A stretch of 64,000 bases of DNA from Thalassospira sp. ER-Se-21-Dark (GCF_017922435.1 NZ_VDEZ01000001.1:992001-1056000), one strand, 5' to 3'. Positions 17,719 to 27,694 are shown, counted from the first letter of the stretch. Notes: a model not told the origin generated them from the letters alone. Program-made: numbers and translations.

Positions 17719-19242
17719 TTAGCTGCCCGGATCAAGCAGGAAGGTGAAGTTGGCATTCTGTCCGACGTCGGTCGTTGCACGGGCATGACAGCCAAGGCAG
17801 GTGGCATCAGACTGATCCTGCATGAAGCTTTCAAGCGTGCTGTTGGTCAGGAAACGCGGCACCTCGCCGATACCGAACGGTTCACCACCGGGATTGCCGA
17901 TCCATTGCGTGCCGAGCAGCATATAATTTGCAAGGACGCTGCCATTCAGCTTGGTCTGCCAGACAAAGTTGCTTTCAGCCGTGCCTGAAAACAGTCGCCA
18001 GCAACGCACAATATCGGGCGGGGCAGGATGATCCCCGGAAGCGAACCGCGCATAGGGCGGGTTGTCTGACCATTTCAGAATCCCGGATATCGGTTGATTG
18101 GCCGGGCCGCCGGCTGGCAGTTGGCCACCATAAAAGGCGAATTCCCCTTCGACGGCTTCGGGCACGAGACAGCCGTTTTCAAACGGTTGCTTGGTGATGA
18201 TGCTGTTGGGGCGCCGGGCATTGGCGGCCAAGGGCACATTGTCGATATGCTCGAAACTTGACCAGATCCAGCGATCCCCGTTGCCGCTGGCGACCCGCTG
18301 GACAAGATGCATGCCAACCAACCCGACCGTGACATCAAGACATTTCGCCCGGCCATCAATTGTCTGATCACGGGCAAGCGATATGCGCGCCGGGCGGGTA
18401 AAATAACGACCCCGATTTGTCGCATCCGCAGTTGGCAGGATACGCCAGGAAAACTTCAGAAGCTGTGCCCCCATCATACCGGGGGCAGAGGCTGGAATAG
18501 CAGGGCCCGATGCGTTTGACGCATCTTTCGCAACCGCATCGGCGGACGCGAATTTTGCCTTCGTTGCAACATCGGCCTGCAGATGGCCGGTAGGGAAATC
18601 GATGTTTTTCCCGGACGTGGCAAAGGCGGCACGCCCGGCTGGCGTTTGCAGGTTATTTGCGATGATATATTCAGCGGCGACCTGGTTAATGCGGGTTTCG
18701 AAAAGAACGAAATTGCCCGCCTGATCAATCAGCACATCACCGGTAGATTGCAGATAACTTGCCAGCAGCAAATGCCCGTCGGGAAGATCATCGGCACAGG
18801 CCGGATTCGGATAGGTCACCTCGGAAAACAGGTCCCGCCTAGTCGGGAAACTTTCCCATAAGGCTGCCTGACCGGGATGATCGAGCGGCGCCATCAGCGA
18901 AGTGAATGCCTGCCAGGAGAACCGGTCAAACGGGCGCTGGGCGTGATAGGCAAGGAAGCGATAAACGAAGCTGGCGTCAAATTCCGGCACATCAACCGGC
19001 GCAATAGCACACGGACCCGTGCCACTGCCATCGGCACAGAATTCTGCATTGTCATAGATGTCGGTAAAAACCGGAATATCGCCATCACCGGCCGCACGTT
19101 TCAAACTGGCATTTTGCGCATGTCCGACCGTGGCACCCGCCATCATCAGAGCAACCAAAACAGCACCAATTGCACACGCACCTGACCATCCCCAAAAAAG
19201 ATGAGCTGATGGCAGCATATTGAATGCGATGAAGCGTGGCAT
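17719..19242 (-). CDS. Large exported protein with one C-terminal c-type haem site, function unknown
   Basis: A 507-residue protein with a signal peptide (hydrophobic residues about 18-38, ending GHAQNA) and a single CLGCH haem-attachment motif at residues 482-486, only 21 residues from the C terminus. The body contains RPFDRFSWQAFTSLMAPLDH and NSTLESFMQDQSDATCLGCH, motifs I associate with a poorly characterised group of periplasmic haem proteins. It has no membrane segments after the signal. It may shuttle electrons or sense redox state in the periplasm. Neighbours (acyl-CoA synthetase, BI-1 protein) give no clue. Start ATG 19242; an internal ATG at 19218 is an alternative. Confidence 0.7.
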   Translation of the reverse strand: MPRFIAFNMLPSAHLFWGWSGACAIGAVLVALMMAGATVGHAQNASLKRAAGDGDIPVFTDIYDNAEFCADGSGTGPCAIAPVDVPEFDASFVYRFLAYHAQRPFDRFSWQAFTSLMAPLDHPGQAALWESFPTRRDLFSEVTYPNPACADDLPDGHLLLASYLQSTGDVLIDQAGNFVLFETRINQVAAEYIIANNLQTPAGRAAFATSGKNIDFPTGHLQADVATKAKFASADAVAKDASNASGPAIPASAPGMMGAQLLKFSWRILPTADATNRGRYFTRPARISLARDQTIDGRAKCLDVTVGLVGMHLVQRVASGNGDRWIWSSFEHIDNVPLAANARRPNSIITKQPFENGCLVPEAVEGEFAFYGGQLPAGGPANQPISGILKWSDNPPYARFASGDHPAPPDIVRCWRLFSGTAESNFVWQTKLNGSVLANYMLLGTQWIGNPGGEPFGIGEVPRFLTNSTLESFMQDQSDATCLGCHARATTDVGQNANFTFLLDPGS

Positions 19243-19500
19243 ATTCCGGACCTTGGTAAAGTTCGCAACGGCTTTGCGGGTCCCGCAGTAGCAACATTAT
19301 AGACCGGTTTAGCAAGCATGTCGCCAATATGCGATTTCACGATAGCGTCACATCCAGGGTGAACAAGTTCACATCTGACGGCGGCCCGGAGTTGCACAAT
19401 CTGTCAAAACGTTGCTTTTCCCGGAAATCCTGCCATATTTTGATCATCGCAGAATTGTATATCTATGTTCTGCTCACAATTGGATCAAAGAGGGATTTCA

Positions 19501-20220
19501 ATGGCTTTTGAAACGCGTCAACGCGGCTATGACGTCTCGGTTGGCCGGTCGGCGGCCGAGATCGATGAAGGTCTCCGCGCCTATATGCTGCGTGTCTATA
19601 ACTACATGGCATCTGCACTTGCCCTGACCGGTATCGTGGCAATGGCTGTGTCGACCAGCCCGACCCTGATGCAGGCTATTTTCGGCACCGGACTGCACTG
19701 GATTGTCATGCTGGCCCCGATCGGGCTTGTGTTCTTCCTGAGCGCGCGCATCCACAAGATGAGTTTTGGTGCCGCACAGGCGACATTCTGGATCTACGCC
19801 GCAATGATGGGTCTGTCCCTTGCGTCGATCTTCCTGGTTTACACCGGTGAGTCGATCGCGCGCACGTTCTTCATCACCGCGGGTACCTTTGGTGCGATGA
19901 GCCTGTTTGGCTATACCACCAAGAAAGACCTTTCGGGCTGGGGCAGCTTCCTGTTCATGGGCCTGATCGGTATCATCATCGCAATGGTGGTGAACATCTT
20001 CCTTGCCAGCACGATGCTGCAGTTCGTCATTTCGGCGGCTGGTGTTCTGATCTTCACGGGCCTTACCGCCTATGACACCCAGAAAATCAAGGAAGAATAT
20101 CACGAGCATGACGATGCAACGACCGCAGGCAAAAAAGCCCTGTTTGGTGCGCTGCGTCTGTATCTTGATTTCGTGAACCTGTTCATCATGCTGCTGCACT
20201 TCTTTGGCAATCGCGAATAG
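19501..20220 (+). CDS. Bax inhibitor-1/YccA family membrane protein
   Basis: A 239-residue inner-membrane protein with seven predicted hydrophobic segments. The soluble N terminus (MAFETRQRGYDVSVGRSAAE) is typical of the YbhL/YccA branch. The loop GAMSLFGYTTKKDLSGWGSF and the C-terminal GLTAYDTQKIKEEY are BI-1 family signatures; the latter contains the conserved Asp involved in pH-dependent calcium leak in BsYetJ. A bacterial role in ion leak or FtsH regulation is family knowledge only. The ATG at 19501 has AGAGGGAT upstream; it is followed at once by a terminator. Confidence 0.94.
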   Translation: MAFETRQRGYDVSVGRSAAEIDEGLRAYMLRVYNYMASALALTGIVAMAVSTSPTLMQAIFGTGLHWIVMLAPIGLVFFLSARIHKMSFGAAQATFWIYAAMMGLSLASIFLVYTGESIARTFFITAGTFGAMSLFGYTTKKDLSGWGSFLFMGLIGIIIAMVVNIFLASTMLQFVISAAGVLIFTGLTAYDTQKIKEEYHEHDDATTAGKKALFGALRLYLDFVNLFIMLLHFFGNRE

Positions 20221-20246
20221 AAGTTGCCCGGCAGTCGCAGTCAAAA

Positions 20247-20279
20247 CCCCCGCAGCATCCGCTGCGGGGGTTTCTTTTT
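20247..20279 (+). terminator. Rho-independent terminator after BI-1 gene
   Basis: CCCCCGCAGC-ATCC-GCTGCGGGGG is a perfect ten-base stem with a four-base loop, followed by TTTCTTTTT. Confidence 0.93.
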
Positions 20280-20299
20280 GTCTTTGGTCAGGATGTGGC

Positions 20300-21898
20300 T
20301 CAGGACGCATTTGCCGTGTCTTTGCCAAGGCCACCGGTTGCGTCCATAAGCGTCTTGCGATGTCCAAGCTGCGACAGAAAGTTTTCCGAGCGGGTAAAGC
20401 CGCCCGACGCAGCACGCGCAGCCCCCTTTGCGCCGGCTTCGTTAAATGCCTCGTAGGCCTGTGAATAGCTCATCCGGGCGTGGGTGAGCATTTCTATATC
20501 CTTGTGCAGATTGCCGTTGGTCAGATAGACGGTGGCAAGCGCAAACATGATCCGACCCCAGATATAGGGATGATCGCGACGCGTGCAGACTTTAAGGGCT
20601 GCCTGAAAAACCGGGACAACCTGCGTATCGGGGATGGTCACATCGCGAATGGTGGCAGACGATACAATCGCATCCGCCAGACCATAAGCGATCAACGCAT
20701 AAAGCGGGCCGTGAACGCGTGCATTGATCATGCCAAGCGCCCGGCGGTAATGCGCAGCACCCTTGTCGACGATCTGGGCATTTTCCTTGTCCTTGCCAGT
20801 CAGGACCATGGCCTCGCCAAGTTTGCAGATCGAAAGGGCACGATCGACCGGCGAACCCATCGAAAGTTCGATCCTGCGTTCCAACATGCGCCAGATCGCA
20901 ATCGACAATTCGCCAGAGCGCGCCTTGAGGTTTGCAATCAGTGACCAGTTCACAAGCGATCCATAAAGGGCGAGTGCGGCTGTGGTGCGGGGATCGACCT
21001 TGGAAAAATCCGTGACGCGATCAAGCAATTCCGAAAGCTGGCTGGTTGGCGCGGCCGGATCATATTCCGCCAGGGCTTCGCCCTTGAGACCGGTTGGTGC
21101 GGCGGTTTTCCCTGTGGCGGCCACCGGTTTTTCGGCAATATCGGCCACCATCTGGCGGATATAGGGTTCCATGACACGAAGCGCACTTGCGCAATAGGAC
21201 CGATCACCGGTTTCCGACAGGACAAACGCCCCGAACCCATAGGCCAGCGCCGCACCGGCACCAGCGTGCGAAAAGACTTCACCGCCCAGAACGCGGTCCT
21301 GAAGGTCTTCCATGATCGCTGCCAGACGCGCAATCTGAAGGGCGCGCTGTTCACCGCCCCGGGATGTCAGGACAAGCTGTGCGTTCAACAGCACCCGCAA
21401 TGCCTCGGCAACGTCGGAATGGGTCGGCTGACGGAAGATATAGGTCTGGGGCAGCATCAGGTCATAAAGCGATGATGTCAGGGCATCGCTGACCAGATAG
21501 AGGTTGAGATACCCGGTGCTGGCATCCTGACGCCCCCAGAAGACTGTATCGGCATCCTTGCGGTGCGCCATATTAAGAACGCTTAGCTGCGCTTCGCGTA
21601 TGGCCTGAAACGGATCGGCGGCATCGGGGTTTGGTGAAAAGAACTGATCAACCCGAACCCCTTCGCTTTCCGGGACGGACGAAACAGCGGCTGTCACGAT
21701 ATCTGAAATATCATCAACGGAACTTGCACCGATATGGGCGTTGGTATCGGCAGGCGTGAAGCGGGCGATAGCATATCGGCACAGGACATCATCTGTCGCC
21801 AGAATATCTCTGGGAGCACCCCCCGTATCATCGACAGTATCGGCACCTGTGATCAAGGATTTGAACACAAGGCCAACCATTGACCAGAAACCAGCCAT
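20300..21898 (-). CDS. Hypothetical protein with TPR-like C-terminal half
   Basis: A 532-residue protein I do not recognise. It begins MAGFWSMVGLVFKSLITGA, with a short weakly hydrophobic stretch that is not a clear signal peptide. Residues about 85-150 (ADTVFWGRQDASTGYLNLYL, LPQTYIF) look like the alpha/beta module that precedes TPR repeats in some TolB-N or adenylate-cyclase-associated proteins, a weak inference. The C-terminal half has helical pairs (GAAHYRRALGMIN; MSYSQAYEAFNEAGAKGAA) suggestive of TPR repeats, around residues 360-500. It appears monocistronic. A scaffold or sensor role is possible, but no catalytic motif is visible. Confidence 0.75.
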   Translation of the reverse strand: MAGFWSMVGLVFKSLITGADTVDDTGGAPRDILATDDVLCRYAIARFTPADTNAHIGASSVDDISDIVTAAVSSVPESEGVRVDQFFSPNPDAADPFQAIREAQLSVLNMAHRKDADTVFWGRQDASTGYLNLYLVSDALTSSLYDLMLPQTYIFRQPTHSDVAEALRVLLNAQLVLTSRGGEQRALQIARLAAIMEDLQDRVLGGEVFSHAGAGAALAYGFGAFVLSETGDRSYCASALRVMEPYIRQMVADIAEKPVAATGKTAAPTGLKGEALAEYDPAAPTSQLSELLDRVTDFSKVDPRTTAALALYGSLVNWSLIANLKARSGELSIAIWRMLERRIELSMGSPVDRALSICKLGEAMVLTGKDKENAQIVDKGAAHYRRALGMINARVHGPLYALIAYGLADAIVSSATIRDVTIPDTQVVPVFQAALKVCTRRDHPYIWGRIMFALATVYLTNGNLHKDIEMLTHARMSYSQAYEAFNEAGAKGAARAASGGFTRSENFLSQLGHRKTLMDATGGLGKDTANAS

Positions 21899-22089
21899 TC
21901 TTGTCCTTATCTGTTCCCTGCTTCTCGGAGCCTGAACAGCAGGGATCTCAAGACTTTAGTAGGGACATTTTCGTCCTACAAATCAGGTTGGTCAATGGCG
22001 TGGGTTGTCATTTCACTCATACCGAAGAATAGGGTACACGATCCCAAAAAGGGTGAAATGACATCCAACAAAACAGTGTTTTACCGGGT

Positions 22090-23091
22090 TCAGGACTCCC
22101 AGGGCCGTTTGCGCTGTCGCGATGCGTTGGGCGTCGAAGAAGCGGGTTTTGATGAATTTCGACCCCACGGGCCACGCGGCGGGGCCGCCTTGGCAACACC
22201 GGCACCCTGCCCTGCCGGACGGCCCGGTGCATTGCTTGCAGGCTTGCCTGACATTTCCTTCAGGCGCGCGATGCGGTTGGCCATGTTGGGATGGGTTGAA
22301 AACAGGTTATCAACACCTTTGCCCGACAGCGGGTTGGCAATGTACATGTGGGCCATCGCCGGGTTGCGTTCGGCATCCATGTTCGGGATGGCGTGAACAC
22401 CCTTATCAAGTTTGTTCAATGCACTGGCCAGCCACATCGGATGGCCACAGATTTCAGCCCCGATCTTGTCGGCTTCATATTCACGGGTGCGCGAAATTGC
22501 CATTTGCACGATCATCGCCCCCAAGGGTGCGAGAATGGCAATCAGGATCATACCGATCCCGCCCAGCGGGTTATTGTTGTCGCGATTGCCGCCAAACATG
22601 CCGGCAAACATCGCGAAGTTGGCGAGTGCCGAAATCGCCCCGGCGATGGTCGCAGTGATGGTCATGGTCAGGGTATCGCGGTTTTTGACGTGGGCCAGTT
22701 CATGGGCCATGACGCCAGCGATTTCGTTGCGATCAAGCAGTTTGAGCAACCCTGTGGTCGCCGCCACCGCCGCATTTTCCGGGTTACGGCCCGTCGCAAA
22801 GGCGTTTGGTTGCGGGTTTTCAATCACATAGACCTTGGGCATGGGCAGATCGGCATTGCGCGCAAGGTCGCGCACCATCGCCACCAGTTCGGGTGCTGTT
22901 TTGTCATCGACCTGCCGGGCGCTGCGCATACGCAGCAGCATCGCGTCCGAATTCCAATAGGCGAACACATTCATGGCGGCTGCAAACAGCAGCGCAATAA
23001 TCATGCCCTGTTGGCCGCCAATCATCATGCCGACCGCGCCAAACAGCGCCGTCAATCCGGCCAGCAACAAACCTGTACGCACATAGTTCAT
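22090..23091 (-). CDS. htpX: Zinc metalloprotease HtpX
   Basis: A 333-residue inner-membrane M48 protease that degrades damaged membrane proteins. Two N-terminal TMs (about residues 5-25 and 29-46) precede the active site HELAH at 130-134, with further hydrophobic segments at about 145-165 and 180-200. The third zinc ligand lies in [11 protein letters not shown]. The C-terminal tail of about 45 residues is rich in Ala, Pro, Arg and Ser and is longer than in E. coli HtpX; its role is unknown. Transcribed toward the unknown 532-residue gene but separated by 190 bp. Confidence 0.96.
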   Translation of the reverse strand: MNYVRTGLLLAGLTALFGAVGMMIGGQQGMIIALLFAAAMNVFAYWNSDAMLLRMRSARQVDDKTAPELVAMVRDLARNADLPMPKVYVIENPQPNAFATGRNPENAAVAATTGLLKLLDRNEIAGVMAHELAHVKNRDTLTMTITATIAGAISALANFAMFAGMFGGNRDNNNPLGGIGMILIAILAPLGAMIVQMAISRTREYEADKIGAEICGHPMWLASALNKLDKGVHAIPNMDAERNPAMAHMYIANPLSGKGVDNLFSTHPNMANRIARLKEMSGKPASNAPGRPAGQGAGVAKAAPPRGPWGRNSSKPASSTPNASRQRKRPWES

Positions 23092-23189
23092 GGTCGAAAA
23101 CCCTTATCGACAAACATTCCGACCGAAAGATAAGGCGAAGTCCGGCCAAGGCAAGGGCCATCAGACCAAACTGAGATATGGCTCACATC

Positions 23190-23226
23190 AGAAAACCAAA
23201 ACGGGGCCGACTTGTATCGGCCCCGT
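23190..23226 (-). terminator. Rho-independent terminator of the RND operon
   Basis: On the minus strand ACGGGGCCGA and TCGGCCCCGT form a ten-base stem with a TACAAG loop, followed by TTTGGTTTT. It lies about 75 bases after the RND pump stop codon. Confidence 0.85.
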
Positions 23227-23237
23227 TCGGGAATTTA

Positions 23238-23285
23238 AAACAGCCGGACCGGCGGGGTCGGGGGAAAAAGACGGTCCGGCTGTTT
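23238..23285. other. Long perfect hairpin just after the RND pump gene
   Basis: AAACAGCCGGACCG (23238-23251) and CGGTCCGGCTGTTT (23272-23285) form a perfect 14-bp stem with a 20-base loop. It starts 16 bases past the RND stop and precedes the terminator, giving a tandem hairpin 3' end that could protect the mRNA from exonucleases. Confidence 0.8.
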
Positions 23286-23300
23286 ATGCAACGATATCAG

Positions 23301-26300
23301 TCACTCCGCAGGCTGGTGTGTTTCAGCCTCATCAAGTGAACGAACGTCGTTGCGCCGGCCAATCATGCGTACAAGAACATAAAAGACCGGGGTCAGGATC
23401 AGGCCAAATATCGTCACGCCCAGCATGCCCGAGAAAACGGCAATACCAATCGCGTGGCGCATCTCGGCACCGGCACCACTGGACAGAACCAGCGGGACGA
23501 CACCCATGATGAAGGCCAAGGAAGTCATCAGGATCGGGCGCAGACGAAGGCGGCTGGCCTCGATCGCGGCCTGAACGGTGCTGCGACCCTGATGTTCAAG
23601 TTCGCGGGCGAACTCGACAATCAGGATGGCGTTCTTTGATGCCAGTCCGGCCAGCACAAACAGGCTGATCTGGGTAAAGATGTTATTGTCACCCCCGAAC
23701 AGATAGACACCAAAGATGGCAGACAGGATGCTCATCGGGACGATCAGGATCACCGCCAATGGCATGGTCAGGCTTTCATATTGCGCCGCCAGCACCAGGA
23801 ACACGAGCAGGATACAGATCGGGAAGACAAAGATCGCTGTATTGCCTGCCAGGATCTGCTGATAGGTCAGCTCTGTCCATTCATAGGACATGCCCGGCGG
23901 CAAGGTTTCATCAAGGATCTTGGTGATCGCCGCCTGTGCATCGCCACTGGAATATCCCGGTGCCGCGTTACCATTCAGATCGGCAGAACGGAACGCGTTA
24001 TAACGCATCGCCGTATCCGGCCCGAATGTTTCAGAGACCGACAGCACAGAACCAAGCGGCACCATATCGCCATCTGCGTTGCGCGTTTGCAGGCGCAGGA
24101 TGTCATCGGGGCTTGAACGATATGCCTTGTCTGCCTGTGCGATCACCTGATAGGTGCGGCCAAAGGCATTGAAGTCATTAACATACATCGACCCGAGATA
24201 GACCTGCATGGTGCGGAAGATCTCATCAACCGGGATGCCAAGCTGCTGGACCTTGGTACGGTCAAGCGTTGCCTGAAGCTGTGGCACGTTGATGTTGTAG
24301 CTTGAAAACACACCGGTCAGTTCCGGTGCGGCCCATGCCTTGGCAAGGACCTGTTTCATCGCATCATCAAGCGCGCGATAGCCCTGATCGGAACGATCCT
24401 GTACCTGAAGCTTGAAACCACCGACAGTGCCAAGCCCCTGCACCGGCGGTGCCGGGAAGATGGCGACAAAGGCCTCGTCAATCGCGCCAAATTTCTGCTG
24501 GAGCTTGCCGGCGATGGCAAGACCCGACAGATCATCGCTTTTGCGTTCGGCAAAATCCGTCAGCGTGACAAAGACGATGCCTGCACTTGAGCTGTTCACA
24601 AAGCCGTTGATTGAAAGCCCCGGGAAGGCGACAGCACTTTCAACACCGGGTTCGCGAAGCGCGATGTCAGACATTTCACGAATGACGTCTTCGGTCCGGT
24701 CCAGTGTCGCGCCCTGCGGAAGTTGGGCGAAGCTGACAAGATACTGCTTGTCCTGAAGCGGTACGAAGCCTGTCGGCAGGATCTGGAAGCCCTGATAGGT
24801 CAGGGCCAGAAGACCGACATAAAGCACCATCATGATGGCCTTCACACCCAGCAGGCGCTTCACACCACCGGCGTAAAGATCGGTGCTGCGGTTAAAGAAG
24901 CGGTTGAAGGCGCGGAAGAACCAGCCAAAGACAAAGTCCATACCGCGTGTCAGCCAATCTTTCGGTGCGTCGTGACTGCGCAAAAGCACAGCCGACAAGG
25001 CCGGGCTCAGTGTCAGTGAGTTGACGGTGGAAATGATCGTGGCAATCGCGATGGTCAGGGCAAATTGCTGATAGAACTGGCCGGTCAGGCCGGAAATAAA
25101 GGCAATCGGCACAAACACACCGGTGATGACAAGCGAGGTCGCAATGATCGGCCCGGTCACTTCGCGCATGGCGGCAACCGTTGCATCACGTGGCGAAAGA
25201 CCACGTTCGATGTTTCGTTCAACGTTTTCGACGACGACAATCGCATCATCGACCACGATCCCGATGGCCAGGATCAAGCCAAACAGCGACAGGACGTTGA
25301 TCGAAAAGCCCATCAAAAGCATCAGCGCAAAGGTACCGATGATCGATACCGGCACGGCCAGCAACGGAATGATTGAGGCACGCCATGTCTGCAAGAACAC
25401 CGTTACCACGACAACCACAAGGGCGACGGCCTCAAGCAACGTCATGATGACCGACTTGATCGAGCCACGGACAAACACGGTCGGGTCATAGACAATCGAG
25501 TAGTCCAGATCGTCCGGGAAGCTTTGTTTGAGTTCTTCCATGGTGGCGCGGACGTTGCTTGAAATATCAAGTGCGTTCGAGCCCGGCGATGCAAAGATCG
25601 GGATTGCCACTGCAGGCTTGTTATCAAGCAGTGAGCGCAGCGCATATTGCTGGGCTTCCATTTCGATGCGCGCAACATCGCCCAAACGCGTAATCGTGCC
25701 GTCAGTTTCGCGTTTGATGATGATGTTTTCGAACTCTTCGGGGCTTTCCAGACGGCCGCTGATATTGATCGGCAACTGGAACTGCACACCAGTGTCATAA
25801 GGCGCACCACCAATGATGCCGGCTGCGACCTGAACGTTCTGGCTTTGGATGGCTGAAACCACCTCGCCCGCGGTCAGGTTACGTTCGGCAACCTTGTCCG
25901 GGTTAAGCCAGACACGCATTGCATAATCGCCTGAACCAAACAGCCCGACCTGCCCGACACCGGCAATACGGGCCAGACGGTCACGCACATTCAGCGTCGC
26001 GTAGTTCCGCAAATACAGCATGTCATAGCGTTCATTGGGCGAACGCAAATGCACGACCATGGTCAAATCAGGCGACTGCTTTGATACGGTCACGCCAAGC
26101 TGGCGCACAACATCCGGCAGGCGTGGTTCGGCCTGCGAGACGCGGTTCTGAACTTTTTGCTGCGCCAGATCCGGGTCGGTGCCGATTTCAAACGTCACTG
26201 TCAGGGACAGATTGCCGTCGGTGGTTGCCAGCGAGTTGATATAAAGCATCCCCTCGACCCCGTTGATCTGTTCTTCAAGCGGGGAGGCAACGGTTTCGGA

Positions 26301-26480
26301 AATCTCGGCCGGGTTCGCACCGGGGAATTTGGCTTCGACCACAACGGTCGGCGGCACAACTTCCGGATATTCGGAAATCGGCAAACGCCACATGGCAATC
26401 AGGCCCGCCAACAAGATCAGGACGGACAGGACGCCGGCAAAGATCGGGCGATCCACAAAAAAGCGGGAGAGATTCTGCAT
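23301..26480 (-). CDS. RND multidrug efflux permease, HAE-1/AcrB family
   Basis: A 1059-residue inner-membrane proton/drug antiporter. The two six-TM repeats and large periplasmic loops have the AcrB layout, starting MQNLSRFFVDRPIFAGVL. The proton-relay Asp pair is in LAIGIVVDDAIVVVENVER (TM4), and the partner Lys is in LAGLASKNAILIVEFA (TM10). GFKLQVQDRSDQGYRAL lies in the pore/docking region. It follows the adaptor gene by 38 bp and should assemble with it and an outer-membrane channel encoded elsewhere, since none is present here. Substrates are unknown; control by the upstream TetR repressor is likely. Confidence 0.96.
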   Translation of the reverse strand: MQNLSRFFVDRPIFAGVLSVLILLAGLIAMWRLPISEYPEVVPPTVVVEAKFPGANPAEISETVASPLEEQINGVEGMLYINSLATTDGNLSLTVTFEIGTDPDLAQQKVQNRVSQAEPRLPDVVRQLGVTVSKQSPDLTMVVHLRSPNERYDMLYLRNYATLNVRDRLARIAGVGQVGLFGSGDYAMRVWLNPDKVAERNLTAGEVVSAIQSQNVQVAAGIIGGAPYDTGVQFQLPINISGRLESPEEFENIIIKRETDGTITRLGDVARIEMEAQQYALRSLLDNKPAVAIPIFASPGSNALDISSNVRATMEELKQSFPDDLDYSIVYDPTVFVRGSIKSVIMTLLEAVALVVVVVTVFLQTWRASIIPLLAVPVSIIGTFALMLLMGFSINVLSLFGLILAIGIVVDDAIVVVENVERNIERGLSPRDATVAAMREVTGPIIATSLVITGVFVPIAFISGLTGQFYQQFALTIAIATIISTVNSLTLSPALSAVLLRSHDAPKDWLTRGMDFVFGWFFRAFNRFFNRSTDLYAGGVKRLLGVKAIMMVLYVGLLALTYQGFQILPTGFVPLQDKQYLVSFAQLPQGATLDRTEDVIREMSDIALREPGVESAVAFPGLSINGFVNSSSAGIVFVTLTDFAERKSDDLSGLAIAGKLQQKFGAIDEAFVAIFPAPPVQGLGTVGGFKLQVQDRSDQGYRALDDAMKQVLAKAWAAPELTGVFSSYNINVPQLQATLDRTKVQQLGIPVDEIFRTMQVYLGSMYVNDFNAFGRTYQVIAQADKAYRSSPDDILRLQTRNADGDMVPLGSVLSVSETFGPDTAMRYNAFRSADLNGNAAPGYSSGDAQAAITKILDETLPPGMSYEWTELTYQQILAGNTAIFVFPICILLVFLVLAAQYESLTMPLAVILIVPMSILSAIFGVYLFGGDNNIFTQISLFVLAGLASKNAILIVEFARELEHQGRSTVQAAIEASRLRLRPILMTSLAFIMGVVPLVLSSGAGAEMRHAIGIAVFSGMLGVTIFGLILTPVFYVLVRMIGRRNDVRSLDEAETHQPAE

Positions 26481-26518
26481 GTTTTTCAGCCTTGCTTTAA
26501 AGCGCAGTCACACATCGA

Positions 26519-27694
26519 TTACGATGCGGAGGCCTGCAGAATTTCGGGCGCGACAGGCATACCCGGCCGAACCTTCATGATGCCATTGACGATCACGAGA
26601 TCACCTTCGTTCAGACCCGATGTCACAATGCGCATGCCATTGATCTCAGACCCCAGCGTTACCTGACGATAGGCAACGGTATTGTCGGGTTCGACAACAT
26701 AGACAAACTTGCGGTCCTGATCTGTGCTGACGGCTTCTGGCGAGACCATGATGACGTTGCTTTTGGCCAATGTGCCGACCTCAAGGCTGGCAAAGGTGCC
26801 GGGCAGAAGACTGCCATCAAGGTTATCAAACATCGCACGGGTCCGGATGGTGCCGGTCCGCGGATCAATGCGGTTGTCAAAGCTGTGCACGTGTCCGGAC
26901 ACATGACGACCATTCGACAGCGTCATATTGACCGGAATGGTTTGGGCAGCAGCGTCAATTTTGCCGCTGTCGCCGAGACTTGCAAAGAAGGTCTGCTCAT
27001 CCAGGTCGAAATCGGCATAGATTTTACCGGTGGAGACGATCGTGGTCAGGACCGGGGCATTGGGGCCGGCATTGACCTGGTTACCGACCGTCAGCTCAAC
27101 CCGGCTGACACGACCATTGATCGGTGCTTTGACATAGGCGTGATCAAGCTGGATTTCGGCCAGTTCAAGCTTGGCCTTGGCGCGGCTGACGTCACTTTGG
27201 GCAACCTGATGGGTGCTGAGACGTTCGTCATAGACGCGCTTGGAAACCGTACCGTTGGAAACGAGTTTCTCGGCCCGTTCCTTTTCCTTTTTCGCCAGCG
27301 ACAGGTTCTGCTGGGCGGCGGCCAGTTCGGCGCGAGCCTCATCGACCGCGGCCTGATAACTGCGCGGGTCAATCACGGCAAGGATATCGCCCTCACTGAC
27401 CAACTCACCGTCTTCAAAAAGGATTTCGACAATCGCACCACTGACCTGCGGGCGCAGCTGGACTTCCTCGACCGCACTCAGACGGCCGGAAAAGTTGCTC
27501 CAGAGGCGGACAGATTGAGTTTTGACACCCGATACGGTGACCGGGGTTGCCGGAGGGGCTGCTTGTTCGGTTTGAACCGCGACCTCATCAGCGGCGGATC
27601 CGGTGATATGCAGGCCATATCCACCGGCGGCAGCAACCAGCGCCAAGGCGGCAGCTGGCAGCAAAATTTTGCGTTTTGATCGAGACTGCATCAT
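26519..27694 (-). CDS. RND efflux periplasmic adaptor (membrane fusion protein)
   Basis: A 391-residue AcrA/MexA-like adaptor. The N-terminal basic and hydrophobic segment (SRSKRKILLPAAALALVAAA) acts as anchor or signal. A barrel/lipoyl half-motif (VQLRPQVSGAIVEILFEDGE) is followed by an alpha-hairpin rich in coiled coil (about residues 100-170) and the returning lipoyl half (YVKAPINGRVSRVEL). Beta-barrel and membrane-proximal domains follow. No lipobox Cys is evident, unlike AcrA. The start is ATG 27694 or the adjacent ATG 27691, after GGAAGATGGA. The first gene of the adaptor-pump operon, with a TetR-type operator 57 bases upstream. Confidence 0.94.
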   Translation of the reverse strand: MMQSRSKRKILLPAAALALVAAAGGYGLHITGSAADEVAVQTEQAAPPATPVTVSGVKTQSVRLWSNFSGRLSAVEEVQLRPQVSGAIVEILFEDGELVSEGDILAVIDPRSYQAAVDEARAELAAAQQNLSLAKKEKERAEKLVSNGTVSKRVYDERLSTHQVAQSDVSRAKAKLELAEIQLDHAYVKAPINGRVSRVELTVGNQVNAGPNAPVLTTIVSTGKIYADFDLDEQTFFASLGDSGKIDAAAQTIPVNMTLSNGRHVSGHVHSFDNRIDPRTGTIRTRAMFDNLDGSLLPGTFASLEVGTLAKSNVIMVSPEAVSTDQDRKFVYVVEPDNTVAYRQVTLGSEINGMRIVTSGLNEGDLVIVNGIMKVRPGMPVAPEILQASAS

